A stretch of DNA of 64,000 bases, taken from contig CBDDBH010000020.1 of NCBI GenBank assembly GCA_965225625.1, positions 62,001 to 126,000 on the forward strand. Direction: 5' to 3'. The notes under the pieces are model-generated. The model was not told the DNA's origin and made no database searches. It saw only the letters and a list, made by a program, of their open reading frames with translations. The DNA comes from CBDDBH01 sp965225625. GTDB lineage: Bacteria; Pseudomonadota; Gammaproteobacteria; JADZEE01. The number at the start of each line of letters is the position of its first letter. The first letter of the stretch is position 1. Positions 8,238-17,044 of the stretch are shown piece by piece. The translations under genes and the position numbers were made by a program.

Positions 8238-9866
8238 TTAGCGCTCCCGGTTCGGAATAATAAATTCCCACGGGGATGACTCAGAGCCGCTTTCGATTGG
8301 GACTTCGATGACGGTTGGCTCATCGGCGGAAAACCCCGCTTCCAGTTCGATGCGCAACTCGTCCGGGTTGTTTGCCGTGCGACCGCTGACGCCGAAACTC
8401 TCGGCCAGGCGCACGAAGTCGGGATTTTGTAAGCGTGAACCGATCTCGCGGCCGTTGTAGCGCTGCTGTTGATCGCGTAATACATTGCCGTAGGAACTGT
8501 TGTTGAAGATCACGGTAACCAGGTTGATACCGAATTGCGCCGCGGTCGCGAGTTCCTGAACGCCGAACATAAAACCACCATCACCGGCGATAGATACGAC
8601 TGCGCGATCGGGATTACCGACTTTGACACCCAGCGCGGTCGGGAATCCGAATCCCAAGGTACCTTGATAACCAGCAGTGATATAGGTACGCGGCGCGTAG
8701 GTGGGCAAACTACTCCATGCCGCGAAGCCGACCTGTGTTATCTCCTCGACGTAAATGCCATCGCGCGGCAATACGTCGCGGATCGCGTTGAGGTAACCCA
8801 TCTGCGGCTGCATTTTCTGTACTTCCTGCGCGGCGGCGGCTTTTGCAGCTGCGAACTCATCGAGCCTGGATGAGCGTTTCGACGAACGCTTACTCACCTC
8901 TTCCACCAACGCCGCCGTCACTTTCTTTGCGTCGCCAACGATGCCGACGGTGGGTTTTAGACGCGTCATTTCAACGGGATCGATGTCAATGCGAACCAGC
9001 GGTAGATCGGCCGGCATGTCCGGCCAGCGCATGGTTTGTAGCTCCAGCCGACTGCCTATACCCAGTAACAGATCAGTGTCTTTCCAGAATTTACGCGCGG
9101 CCGGAAACAACATACCAAGTTCATGATCGACGCTGACGATACCGCGTCCCGAGCGCGATGATGTGATGGGCGCCTGCAGAATCGCAGCCAGCTCTTGTAT
9201 CTCAGTGCCGGCGTCGATCGCACCGCCACCAATCATGATCATCGGATTTTTCGCATCCGCCAAAAGCTGCGCCGCGCGCGCGACGATGTCAGGATCCGCT
9301 TCGATCACCGGGTAGGGTTCCAACGGCTCGACGAGCGTGACCTCACCCTCCATCCCGCACACGTCCCAAGGAGTTTCCACCGCAACAGGTCGCACGCGAC
9401 CGCTGCGCAGTTGCCGAAAGCCCTCGGCAACCAATGACGGTGCCTGTGCCGGATGGTCGATTCGCTCCGCCCATTTAGTCAACGAGCGCAACACCCCCAA
9501 CTGATCGGGCAACTCATGCAATTCGCCGCGGCCGCTGCCGATGAATGCCGCCGGCACCTGCCCGGTAACACAGAATACCGGGGTGTTGGTTCCGTAGGCG
9601 GTACACAGCGCCGCCGTGGTATTCAACACGCCGGGTCCGGGGACCACCATATACGTGCCGACGCGGCCGGTGGATTGCGCATAGCCAAAAGCCATATACG
9701 CAGCTGCTTGCTCGTGTCGGGTGGTGTACACGGACACGCGATCGCCGGCGCGCTTCAGCGCATCGAAATATTCGTAGATCTGCACGCCCGGTAAGCCGAA
9801 GACAGTATCGACGCCATGTTGGAGTAGCGATTCGACAACGGCAGTGCCGGTGGTCATCCGAGTCAT
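8238..9866 (-). CDS. Thiamine-diphosphate-dependent enzyme (acetolactate synthase-like)
   Basis: Three-domain TPP enzyme of 542 residues. The N-terminal pyrimidine-binding domain has the conserved Glu in TTRHEQAAAYMAFGYA, then there is a central domain with IGGGA, and the C-terminal diphosphate/Mg motif runs from GDGGFMFGVQEL to NNSSYGN. The family includes acetolactate synthase, benzoylformate decarboxylase and oxalyl-CoA decarboxylase. No regulatory subunit (IlvN/IlvH) is next to it, so a catabolic decarboxylase or carboligase is at least as likely as branched-chain synthesis. AGGAA seven bases before the ATG at 9866 supports the start. Confidence 0.87.
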   Translation of the reverse strand: MTRMTTGTAVVESLLQHGVDTVFGLPGVQIYEYFDALKRAGDRVSVYTTRHEQAAAYMAFGYAQSTGRVGTYMVVPGPGVLNTTAALCTAYGTNTPVFCVTGQVPAAFIGSGRGELHELPDQLGVLRSLTKWAERIDHPAQAPSLVAEGFRQLRSGRVRPVAVETPWDVCGMEGEVTLVEPLEPYPVIEADPDIVARAAQLLADAKNPMIMIGGGAIDAGTEIQELAAILQAPITSSRSGRGIVSVDHELGMLFPAARKFWKDTDLLLGIGSRLELQTMRWPDMPADLPLVRIDIDPVEMTRLKPTVGIVGDAKKVTAALVEEVSKRSSKRSSRLDEFAAAKAAAAQEVQKMQPQMGYLNAIRDVLPRDGIYVEEITQVGFAAWSSLPTYAPRTYITAGYQGTLGFGFPTALGVKVGNPDRAVVSIAGDGGFMFGVQELATAAQFGINLVTVIFNNSSYGNVLRDQQQRYNGREIGSRLQNPDFVRLAESFGVSGRTANNPDELRIELEAGFSADEPTVIEVPIESGSESSPWEFIIPNRER

Positions 9867-9956
9867 GTTTGTGTTCCTTAGTTTCTATCGAGGAACCGCA
9901 ATCGCGGCGAACACCTGTAAGGTGCCCGCGGGTACGCTGCTAGCGATGCGCATCGG

Positions 9957-11144
9957 CTACTTGTCGAAGTAGAGACGGGCGTCCTTCATCCACTTTGGCT
10001 GGTCGGCATTCTTCAAGCGTTTTGCTTTACCGAACGCTTCGCGGGGAAGTTGTTCAGGCCATACCGAGGTTTGCGCAATAACTTCGCGCACGCGCGTGCC
10101 TTCCTTATTGACATTGAACACCATGAGATCGTTTGCTAAGGTCAACGGACCGTCGTAGGTCTGCCGGACCTCGTGTTCAACGTCGATCAGCGTATCGAAC
10201 TCGTTGAAGAAGTGATAGCCAACGGCATGCCGTGGCTTGGTCAGGCTGAACATACGCCCCGCTTGTGCGGGCGATGAATGGACGACTGTACCGACCATTT
10301 CCGATGTCCGTCTGTCCCAGCCATAGCCGCTCATCAAATGTTTTACCGGCAAGAAGGTTTCATGGATCAGCAGATCGGCGTTCTGGCCATTGTCAACGAA
10401 GAACTGAGTCGGTGTCGTGTCACCAGAGAAAACAAATACGAGGTCGTTCCACTCCAAGCGGAAACTAACCGGGCCTTCCATGATGTGAAACGCGGGAAAG
10501 CTGGATATCTGCACGCCATTGGCGTTGTAAATAACCTGTGTCTTGCTGTGGTCGAATTCGTGCACTTCGATTTCCGCGCCTGCCGCGGGCAATTTGCCGT
10601 GGCGGCTTTCCACGTCCCAGGTCCAGGCTTCGCGCTGGCGATCAATAAAATATTGGGTACCCGTCTCCGTCCGTCCGCCGGAAGGCCCCCAGACACGCAA
10701 CGGCCGATCGAAACGTCCGCCAACCCAACCTCCGATCCACAGCGCCGGTAAATCTCCGGCATGATCAGTGTGCAGATGACTCAGAAATACCTTGTCCACC
10801 TGCCGGAAAGGCACCTGCATCACGGTAAAATTCATTTGCGAGCCAGTGCCTAGATCAAATAGAAACTTGTCACCGTTGCCCAGTTCCACCAACCAGGAGC
10901 TGGAGGCTTGCGACTTTCGCAATATCGGCATGCCCGTGCCCAGCGCGATTACCCGCATCTCATCAGGCGCGAGATCTTCGGTGCCCGGATAGTAATAATT
11001 CTTGTGGTAGAGCGCCTGCGAAGCCGCCTCAGATTCAGCAGCGCCTGGATCCTCGTGCGGCCCGAATACAAATATCAGACTTACAACCGCGGCGATTACC
11101 AGGGTCTTCGCGGGCGTTAAATACCGCATAAGCTTCACTGTCAT
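9957..11144 (-). CDS. Exported MBL-fold metallohydrolase (RNase Z/GntH-like group)
   Basis: Metallo-beta-lactamase fold protein with the complete metal motif HLHTDHAGD and later His/Asp ligands in FSGDTTPT and HETF. An N-terminal hydrophobic segment (TLVIAAVVSLIFVFG) predicts export or a membrane anchor. The GWVGGR and VWGPSG pieces resemble a broad exported MBL group that databases often label GntH-like; I recall that similarity and could not search it. I start at the ATG at 11144 because GGAGAAT lies just upstream and the signal follows directly; the open frame extends 51 codons further without support. It is divergent from the citrate-synthase-like gene. Confidence 0.83.
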   Translation of the reverse strand: MTVKLMRYLTPAKTLVIAAVVSLIFVFGPHEDPGAAESEAASQALYHKNYYYPGTEDLAPDEMRVIALGTGMPILRKSQASSSWLVELGNGDKFLFDLGTGSQMNFTVMQVPFRQVDKVFLSHLHTDHAGDLPALWIGGWVGGRFDRPLRVWGPSGGRTETGTQYFIDRQREAWTWDVESRHGKLPAAGAEIEVHEFDHSKTQVIYNANGVQISSFPAFHIMEGPVSFRLEWNDLVFVFSGDTTPTQFFVDNGQNADLLIHETFLPVKHLMSGYGWDRRTSEMVGTVVHSSPAQAGRMFSLTKPRHAVGYHFFNEFDTLIDVEHEVRQTYDGPLTLANDLMVFNVNKEGTRVREVIAQTSVWPEQLPREAFGKAKRLKNADQPKWMKDARLYFDK

Positions 11145-11315
11145 GTTTATTCTCCGCAAACAGGTATTCGGGATGCTGCTGCCATCCGCCGGACGCACTA
11201 TACCGCCCGTCGCAGGCGGATACGAATCGACCCTGCATGACGGCGACGTACTTCCTCCAGCAGAGTATGATCCCGCCTGCCCAAATTGCGTACGCAACTA
11301 TCTAAGGAGAATGAG

Positions 11316-12086
11316 ATGCACAAGAACGCCAATCCGGTGACTGAAATCTGCTATTCGGACGTCGACAAGATTTTGATACGGGGCAAGAACCTGTGTGACG
11401 AACTGATGGGTAAAATGACGTTCACCGAAATGACGTTGTTCCATTTATTGAAAGTGCCGCCAACACCGATGCAGACCACGATCGTGGATGCGGTCCTGGT
11501 GACCATTATGGAACACGGCTTGACGCCGTCCGCGATCGCGGCTCGGCAGACATTTTTCGGCGCTCCCGAAGCCTTACAGGGTGCCGTGGCGTCCGGGATC
11601 CTTGGCGTGGGCAGCAGGTTTGCCGGAACATCGGGTGATTGTGCGCTGTTGCTGAAAGAGATTGTCGAAGCACCAGAGGGCGAGCGTGAACAGGTGGCCA
11701 CCGCCATTGCAAAACGCTTTCGCGAAGCGCGCAAGCCGTTGCCGGGCTATGGTCATCCGATCCACAAAAACGGCGATCCACGCGTGACCCGTCTAGTGGA
11801 GATTGCTAAAGAGGCCGGGGCAAAAGGTGACTATATAGACGCCATGTTCTTATTGGGCGATGCCATCAATGCTGAGCTTGGCAAAAACCTGGTCATTAAT
11901 GCCAGCGCCGGCATGGGTGCGGCGATGGCAGAGGCGGGACTACCGCCGGAGATCATGCGCGGCATGATTCTTATTTCGCGCTGTGCCGGCGTGGTTGGTC
12001 ATCTGCTCGAAGAGATGACAGAGCCTGCCTCTAATTTCATGTGGGAATTGATCGAGGAGAAGGTGCCGTACGTGGGTCCGAAGTAA
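11316..12086 (+). CDS. Citrate-synthase-like protein (citryl-CoA lyase type)
   Basis: A 256-residue protein corresponding to part of the citrate synthase fold. The GYGHPIHKNGDPRV segment keeps the catalytic His and neighbouring Arg region of citrate synthases. The other usual His motif (GPLHGGAN) is replaced by GVGSRFAGTSGDC. Short proteins of this type are generally annotated as citryl-CoA lyase, cleaving citryl-CoA-like thioesters. AAGGAGA at 11303-11309 supports the ATG at 11316. It is monocistronic, ending at a strong hairpin. Specificity is not established; a lyase for another 3-hydroxyacyl-CoA is possible. Confidence 0.75.
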   Translation: MHKNANPVTEICYSDVDKILIRGKNLCDELMGKMTFTEMTLFHLLKVPPTPMQTTIVDAVLVTIMEHGLTPSAIAARQTFFGAPEALQGAVASGILGVGSRFAGTSGDCALLLKEIVEAPEGEREQVATAIAKRFREARKPLPGYGHPIHKNGDPRVTRLVEIAKEAGAKGDYIDAMFLLGDAINAELGKNLVINASAGMGAAMAEAGLPPEIMRGMILISRCAGVVGHLLEEMTEPASNFMWELIEEKVPYVGPK

Positions 12087-12148
12087 TAACAGGTACGAGG
12101 ATCGCGGGGCATGGCGTCCTCGTATGCTTCCAACTGGTCATCATTTGG

Positions 12149-12192
12149 TACCCCTCATCCGACCGCCATAAATGGCGGTCGGGTGAGGGGTA
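12149..12192. terminator. 21-bp-stem hairpin between convergent genes (repeat copy 2)
   Basis: The left arm 12149-12169 (TACCCCTCATCCGACCGCCAT less its last base in standard notation) and right arm 12172-12192 pair over 21 bases with one wobble and a two-base loop. It lies between the stop of the citrate-synthase-like gene and the stop of the luciferase-like gene, so it is suited to terminate both. It shares TCATCCGACCGCCA with the hairpin at 8198. Confidence 0.7.
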
Positions 12193-12227
12193 ATATCGCG
12201 GCTACGCTCGGGGCTTACACGTTGCTC

Positions 12228-13301
12228 TTACGCTGTAGCTTTGACCGGTTGCTCTGACTGATACACCGGCAAGATCTCTTTACCCAGGAACTCCATCGAT
12301 GCCATGACTTTGTCGTGCGAAATGCCGGGCATATTCGGCATCAATGCGATCTCAGTAATACCAGCGGCGGCGATTTCCTTGACCCGTTCATGAAACTTCT
12401 CGGGCGGTCCGTACAGCGTGCGCTCGTTGTACATCATCTCGTAGTCCATTAGGGCTTCGACTTTCTTCACCAGGCCCTCATAGCCTTTGTAGTCTTTGGA
12501 CCATCGGTCGCCGGTAACAGCGTCGCGAACGTATCCCAGGTAGTTAATCATGGGATCACGCGGAACTTCCTTCGCAATGGCTGCGTCCGGATGCGAGTAA
12601 TAGAAGAACTGAGACATGATGTTGAAGTCACCAGGATCGTGCCCCGCTTCCTGCAACGCGTTTCGGTAGACGTCGAGCAATCCCTTGACGACGTCAAATG
12701 GCATCAAATATGGGACGACCATGAGATCGAGACCTTCATGGCCCGCATATTCGAAAGACTCCTTGGTCATGATTGTACCCAGCGTCATACGCGGCCGCCG
12801 CTGGATAGGACGAGGACGTAATTGTACGTCGTCCAATTTAGTGAATTTCCCGTCATAGGAGAAGCGTTCGTTCTCGAACAAGCCACGGATCACCTCATAG
12901 CCTTCCGTGAAGCGCTCGCGGCTCTCGCCCATGTCGGTGTTATAAGCAGCGTATTCATATTCCAGAAACGCGCGCACCATTCCGATCTCAAGGCGCCCGC
13001 CGGAAAGCACGTCCACCATCGCGAGTTGCTCGGCAAGCTCCAGTGGCCGGTGCAGCGGCAATGCAACGCCACCGGTGGCGAGTTTAATGCGCGTGGTGCG
13101 TTGCGCGATGATACCCAGCAGCATCAGCGGAGACGGCACATCACCGCCGTAGTCGGTCATGTGATGTTCGGCTATCCAGACTTTTTCCAGACCGATCTGC
13201 TCACCGAGTTCGACCTCCTCGAAGATCTGCTGGTACATGGTGGCAGCGTCCGTGTGGGTCGGCTCGTGAAATGCCGTTAAGTAAAAAAGACTGAATTTCA
13301 T
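12228..13301 (-). CDS. LLM class flavin-dependent oxidoreductase (luciferase-like)
   Basis: Bacterial-luciferase-like TIM-barrel flavoenzyme of 357 residues. Typical segments are KVWIAEHHMTDYGGD near residue 45, LATGGVALPLHRPLELAEQLAMVD cut here to its core GVALPLHRPLELAEQ, and GGRLEIGMVRAF. Members use FMNH2 (sometimes F420) to oxidise aldehydes, sulfonates, aromatics or N-heterocycles. A separate flavin reductase is not visible. It is the last gene of the leftward VOC-GST-ligase-LLM operon controlled, by position, by the LysR gene at 16115. The substrate is unknown. Confidence 0.87.
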   Translation of the reverse strand: MKFSLFYLTAFHEPTHTDAATMYQQIFEEVELGEQIGLEKVWIAEHHMTDYGGDVPSPLMLLGIIAQRTTRIKLATGGVALPLHRPLELAEQLAMVDVLSGGRLEIGMVRAFLEYEYAAYNTDMGESRERFTEGYEVIRGLFENERFSYDGKFTKLDDVQLRPRPIQRRPRMTLGTIMTKESFEYAGHEGLDLMVVPYLMPFDVVKGLLDVYRNALQEAGHDPGDFNIMSQFFYYSHPDAAIAKEVPRDPMINYLGYVRDAVTGDRWSKDYKGYEGLVKKVEALMDYEMMYNERTLYGPPEKFHERVKEIAAAGITEIALMPNMPGISHDKVMASMEFLGKEILPVYQSEQPVKATA

Positions 13302-13319
13302 CGCTTCTCTCCCAATACA

Positions 13320-13342
13320 CCTTCCCCCGCAACGGGAGAAGG
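13320..13342 (-). repeat. Intercistronic hairpin between ligase and luciferase-like genes
   Basis: CCTTCCCCCG and CGGGAGAAGG pair over ten bases with one mismatch and a three-base loop. It lies in the 72-base gap between two co-oriented genes. It could stabilise or process the upstream mRNA; no T tract follows in the transcribed direction. Confidence 0.4.
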
Positions 13343-13373
13343 GACCCTTGTCTATGCTGACGTAATCAGAAAA

Positions 13374-14708
13374 CTACTCACGCGCATTCGAAAAATCGAC
13401 GAGTTTCGACTTATATTCCTCGCGTGGCAGACTCGCGTAGGGAACCAGATCAATGCGCGTGCTGACCATCAGATTTGTTCGGATGGTTTTCTTGATTCGC
13501 TCTGCAAGCCCGTCGGGTACCTGGGCAACGCCTTCGCCGAGTTCAACCTCGATGGGCAGCGGCGGCTCTTGAGCCACGGCTTTTTTTGTCGGCTTAATGC
13601 GAAAGGTTTCGCCCACTTCCGGTCGAAACGAGTTCAACAGTTCACGAACGGCGGTCGGAAACAGATTCACACCACGCACGATCAACATGTCGTCGGTGCG
13701 ACCGATGCAGCGCACGCGCAGACTGGTACGCCCGCAGGCGCACGGTTGCATGTTGACGACAATGTGATCGCGGCTGCGCAGGCGCAGCAACGGCATCGCT
13801 TCTCGATCCAGAGAGGTGTAAATCAATTCACCCTCGGCACCGTCTTCCCATGGGATCGTCTCGCCGGTGTCAGGCGCGATGAGTTCCACATAGGTATTGT
13901 CCCGACCGGAAAAATGCATACCACCTTCGTGTTCGCATTCGCCCCAAATCGACGTCGATATATCGCCGATACCCATTGCCTCTCGCAAGATGCACGCGAA
14001 CGTAGATTGCACCCGCTCTCGGATCGCAGGGTCACCGCCACCGGGCTCGCCTGCGGTAGCGATGTTGCGGATCCCCAACGACTTGGGATCGATATTCCGC
14101 TCCAGACACCAGTCAATCAGGTACAGAGCATACGAGGGTGTGCAGGAGATCCCGGCACTGCTCATGCCCAGAATTTGCAGACCTTTGACCAGACGCTCGG
14201 TATTGCCGGTGCCCACCGGCACCACCGAAGCGCCGAGCTTATCAAAGCCATAATACGCGGCGCCCGCCGCGAACGGCCCAGCGTTGAACGTCACCAACAG
14301 ACGTTGTCCAGGCCTGAATCCAGCCGCGAAATACGAGCGCGCGGTATTCGTCGCCCAGACATTGCAGTCGCTTTTGGTAAGGCCGATGTAACACGGCGTA
14401 CCGGTCGTGCCGCTGGTCGAGAAGATCCGCTGCAGCAGGCCGCCGTCTGCGCACACGTGAGCCCCGAGCGGTGGGTCCTCTGCCTGGGTTTTACGGATCT
14501 CATCCTTGACGGTGAACGGCAGTACGCCGATAGCGTCTACACCACCGATACTCTCGGCGTCGTCGAAACCCGCTTCTTTCAGCTTGCGTTGATAAAAATC
14601 CGAGCGTTCGAACAGATATGTGATCTGTTTGCGATAAAGCGCATCGTCGCGCTTATGCTGCTCATCAAGCGTGCGTGTTTCGACCTCCCGATCAAACATC
14701 TCTGCCAT
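13374..14708 (-). CDS. Phenylacetate-CoA ligase-like AMP-forming acyl-CoA ligase
   Basis: ANL-superfamily ligase of the PaaK group, activating an (aromatic) carboxylic acid to its CoA thioester with ATP. The P-loop FSTSGTTGTP, the YGFDKLGASVVPVGTGN segment, GECEHEGGMH, the RLRSRDH motif and the hinge region IGRTDDMLIVRGVNLFP are present in order. The length of 444 is typical for PaaK. It is cotranscribed with GST and VOC genes upstream and a luciferase-like gene downstream, and no phenylacetate (paa) genes surround it, so another aromatic or cyclic acid is likely. Confidence 0.86.
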   Translation of the reverse strand: MAEMFDREVETRTLDEQHKRDDALYRKQITYLFERSDFYQRKLKEAGFDDAESIGGVDAIGVLPFTVKDEIRKTQAEDPPLGAHVCADGGLLQRIFSTSGTTGTPCYIGLTKSDCNVWATNTARSYFAAGFRPGQRLLVTFNAGPFAAGAAYYGFDKLGASVVPVGTGNTERLVKGLQILGMSSAGISCTPSYALYLIDWCLERNIDPKSLGIRNIATAGEPGGGDPAIRERVQSTFACILREAMGIGDISTSIWGECEHEGGMHFSGRDNTYVELIAPDTGETIPWEDGAEGELIYTSLDREAMPLLRLRSRDHIVVNMQPCACGRTSLRVRCIGRTDDMLIVRGVNLFPTAVRELLNSFRPEVGETFRIKPTKKAVAQEPPLPIEVELGEGVAQVPDGLAERIKKTIRTNLMVSTRIDLVPYASLPREEYKSKLVDFSNARE

Positions 14709-14724
14709 CGGTTTGAGCTTCAGC

Positions 14725-15402
14725 TTAGGCGGGAAATGTCATGCCATCGACCAGGCACGCCTTAAAAAAGCCTTCGTAGATCTCGTCGGGCACACTGAAG
14801 ACGTTCTCGGCCAGGATCGGGTTGGCGCGCAACCGATCGGCGTAGGCCTGTACATTGCTGTAACTGGCCCACTTTTTGTTGTCGGTGAGGTTCGCCCAGA
14901 TCGGTATGTTGTTAATCGTTGGCGCCAACATACAGTCGACCAGCGACAGATCCGGACCGAGGAACAAACCATCGTTGCCGGCGAGTTCCTTGTCCAGCAT
15001 CGCCAGAACGTCGAACAGATCGGCGCAGAGCTTTTGCTTGCGGTCGAGCTCTCGTTCCCCATGGACAAACCCCACATCACGATCCATCAGTTCACGATCC
15101 GTGTATTGCAACCACTGCCGAGCGTAGGCTCGCCGCTTGGGCTCCGAAGGCATCATCGGCGGTTCCGGCCACACCTCGTCGATATATTGCATGATGTTGC
15201 ACGACTCTAAAATGACGTCGCCGTCATGCACCAGCACCGGCACCTTGCCGAATGGAGAAATTTTGTTGAATTCCTCAGGCCGCTCGCGCTGACTGATGTC
15301 GATATCGACGCGGTCGTACTCCACCCCTTTTGCAGCAAAGGTGGAAAACACCCGCTGACATGAAGGCGAAATGGGCAGTTCGTATAATTGTGGTTTCGCC
15401 AT
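14725..15402 (-). CDS. Glutathione S-transferase family protein
   Basis: 225-residue cytosolic GST-like protein. The N-terminal thioredoxin-fold half has SPSCQRVFSTFAAKGVEY and the glutathione gamma-glutamyl contact region KVPVLVHDGDVILESCNIMQYI, given here in part as VILESCNI; the C-terminal half is alpha-helical (GPDLSLVDCMLAP). It is placed 16 bases before the ligase start and 36 after the VOC stop. A second GST lies at 17045. Isomerase or dehalogenase roles are common for GSTs in catabolic operons; which applies is unknown. Confidence 0.86.
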   Translation of the reverse strand: MAKPQLYELPISPSCQRVFSTFAAKGVEYDRVDIDISQRERPEEFNKISPFGKVPVLVHDGDVILESCNIMQYIDEVWPEPPMMPSEPKRRAYARQWLQYTDRELMDRDVGFVHGERELDRKQKLCADLFDVLAMLDKELAGNDGLFLGPDLSLVDCMLAPTINNIPIWANLTDNKKWASYSNVQAYADRLRANPILAENVFSVPDEIYEGFFKACLVDGMTFPA

Positions 15403-15438
15403 TTAAATGGCCTCCCTTTAATTAGTTTGATTAACGGT

Positions 15439-15966
15439 TTATGCGGATTGCGCTATCGGTTCGTGCTTGGTCTTTTGCCATTTGTCGAGCACATCGTGCG
15501 CAATGGTAATTTCCTCATCCATGGTCACATCGTAGTTATTGTCTTTGGTCGTAAGCTCGAATACGTAGCCATTCGGATCGCGGAAATAAATGGAATGGCA
15601 AAAGCCGTGATCGGCAGGACCACGGACATTGATCCCCGCGTCTAATCCCTTTTGCTTGTATTCCAACAACGTGTCCATCCCGTCGACTTCGCAGGCGATG
15701 TGCAAGTCAAAATCCGACTTGTCCTCGAACATGCTCTCGTCTTGGTCCCCGGGTACTTCGAAAAAGGCGATGAACGAGTGGTCGTTCATCTCATAGAAAC
15801 TGTGCAGCGCCTTAATCGGTCGGCCCGTCTTTGTGGCCGTCAATTCGAAGGCCGTGGTCAGGCGCATGCCTAATACCCCTTCGTAGAATTGCCGCGTTTC
15901 TTCCGAATCACGGCAACGCCAAACATTGTGATGCAAACCTTTAATATCATGCGTGTAAGTACTCAT
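15439..15966 (-). CDS. VOC family protein (glyoxalase/dioxygenase-like)
   Basis: 175-residue vicinal-oxygen-chelate protein with two beta-alpha-beta-beta-beta modules: GLHHNVWRCRDSEETRQFYEGVLG at the start (core HHNVWRCRD) and IYFRDPNGYVFEL near the end. The His of GLHHNV and Glu of YVFEL are the usual metal ligands. It is the first gene of the leftward catabolic operon and faces the LysR gene. Being next to GST genes, it could act on a glutathione conjugate or as a ring-cleavage or isomerase enzyme. Confidence 0.85.
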   Translation of the reverse strand: MSTYTHDIKGLHHNVWRCRDSEETRQFYEGVLGMRLTTAFELTATKTGRPIKALHSFYEMNDHSFIAFFEVPGDQDESMFEDKSDFDLHIACEVDGMDTLLEYKQKGLDAGINVRGPADHGFCHSIYFRDPNGYVFELTTKDNNYDVTMDEEITIAHDVLDKWQKTKHEPIAQSA

Positions 15967-16039
15967 ATCAGACCTCCGACAAAATGCAAACGGACTGGAA
16001 AATTAGTCGGCACCTGGCACCTCGGTGACCGTCGTTGCT

Positions 16040-16054
16040 GCAATTATAGATTGC
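16040..16054. promoter_or_regulatory. Candidate LysR-type operator
   Basis: A perfect interrupted palindrome GCAAT-TATAG-ATTGC lies in the 148-base gap between the VOC operon and the divergent LysR gene. Size and position fit a LysR recognition half-site pair with an interrupted dyad. This rests on pattern only. Confidence 0.4.
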
Positions 16055-16114
16055 CCCAAGAATGAAAAAAGGGCTAATATTCACATTACTTGTGCCTTTT
16101 TGGAACAAATAGCC

Positions 16115-17041
16115 ATGGCCCAACTTGAGGAGATGCAAGCCTTCGTCAAGGCTGTTGAAACACAGAGTTTGTCGGAGGCTGCGCGCGAACTCAATGTCTC
16201 ACCATCAGCCATCAGCAAGCAGCTGCGCAATTTGGAGAATCGCCTGGAATCGCGGCTTTTGCACCGCACCACCCGTTCCCTGGCCCTGACTGAGCCCGGG
16301 CGTGGATTCTACGAACGTTGTAAATCAATTCTAGCGGAGGTGGAACGAGCGGAAGTCAGCGTTCACGAGCTTCAGGACGAGCCACAGGGAACGCTGCGGG
16401 TCACCGCGTCAGGCGATTTTTCGCGGTTGCATTTGGGTGAGTTGCTTGGGGATTTCGCGGTTCGCTATCCAAATTTGCGCCTGGAGCTGACATTTACCGA
16501 CCGTACCGTGGACATTCTCAGCGAAGGCTATGATGTTGCGATCCGCATCGCCTCGCTTGCGGATTCCAGCCTGGTTGCACGCAAGCTCGCGCCATGTCGA
16601 CGGGTGTTATCTGCGACTCCTGCCTATCTCGCCGCAAACGGCACGCCCGGCACACCCGACGACCTGAAAAACCACGAATGCATCGGCTACGAATATATGG
16701 GGACGTCGCCGGGCTGGCGCTTTCGCGTCAACGGCGATACACAGACCGTGCCTGTCAAAGGGCGATTACGTGCCAATGCCGGCTGGATGATCCGCGAACT
16801 CACCTTGGCAGGTTTGGGGATCGGCTTTCTGCCGACTTTCCTCATCGGTGACGATCTGCGTACCGGTAATCTTGTTACGTTTTTGGACGACTGTCTGGAC
16901 GCCGATACAGACATCTATGTCGTCTATCCAAGCCGATCGCACTTGTCTACAAAAGTCCGCGTGTTCGTCGACTTTCTGGTGGAATGCGTAGGTCCGGCGC
17001 CCATCTGGGACGCCGGCTTGCACCAGCAGTCTGTCGGGTGA
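16115..17041 (+). CDS. LysR family transcriptional regulator
   Basis: 308-residue LTTR. The N-terminal winged helix-turn-helix reads MQAFVKAVETQSLSEAARELNVSPSAISKQL, of which SEAARELNVSPSAISKQL is the recognition unit, followed by the LHRTTRSLALTEPG wing. The C-terminal substrate-binding domain includes IRIASLADSSLVARKL and GLGIGFLPTFL. I choose the ATG at 16115 since conserved sequence starts there; the open frame extends 30 codons further upstream. It is transcribed away from the VOC-GST-ligase-LLM operon, which it probably controls in response to a pathway intermediate. Its stop is three bases from that of the convergent GST. Confidence 0.92.
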   Translation: MAQLEEMQAFVKAVETQSLSEAARELNVSPSAISKQLRNLENRLESRLLHRTTRSLALTEPGRGFYERCKSILAEVERAEVSVHELQDEPQGTLRVTASGDFSRLHLGELLGDFAVRYPNLRLELTFTDRTVDILSEGYDVAIRIASLADSSLVARKLAPCRRVLSATPAYLAANGTPGTPDDLKNHECIGYEYMGTSPGWRFRVNGDTQTVPVKGRLRANAGWMIRELTLAGLGIGFLPTFLIGDDLRTGNLVTFLDDCLDADTDIYVVYPSRSHLSTKVRVFVDFLVECVGPAPIWDAGLHQQSVG

Positions 17042-17044
17042 AAG

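Noticed and set aside
8238..9866. Naming the thiamine-diphosphate enzyme ilvB/ilvI
   Set aside because: No small regulatory subunit or other branched-chain genes are adjacent, and many catabolic TPP enzymes share these motifs.
13569..14765. 398-codon plus-strand open frame
   Set aside because: It lies antisense to the CoA ligase gene, whose motifs are complete; the product is His/Arg-rich with no recognisable pattern.
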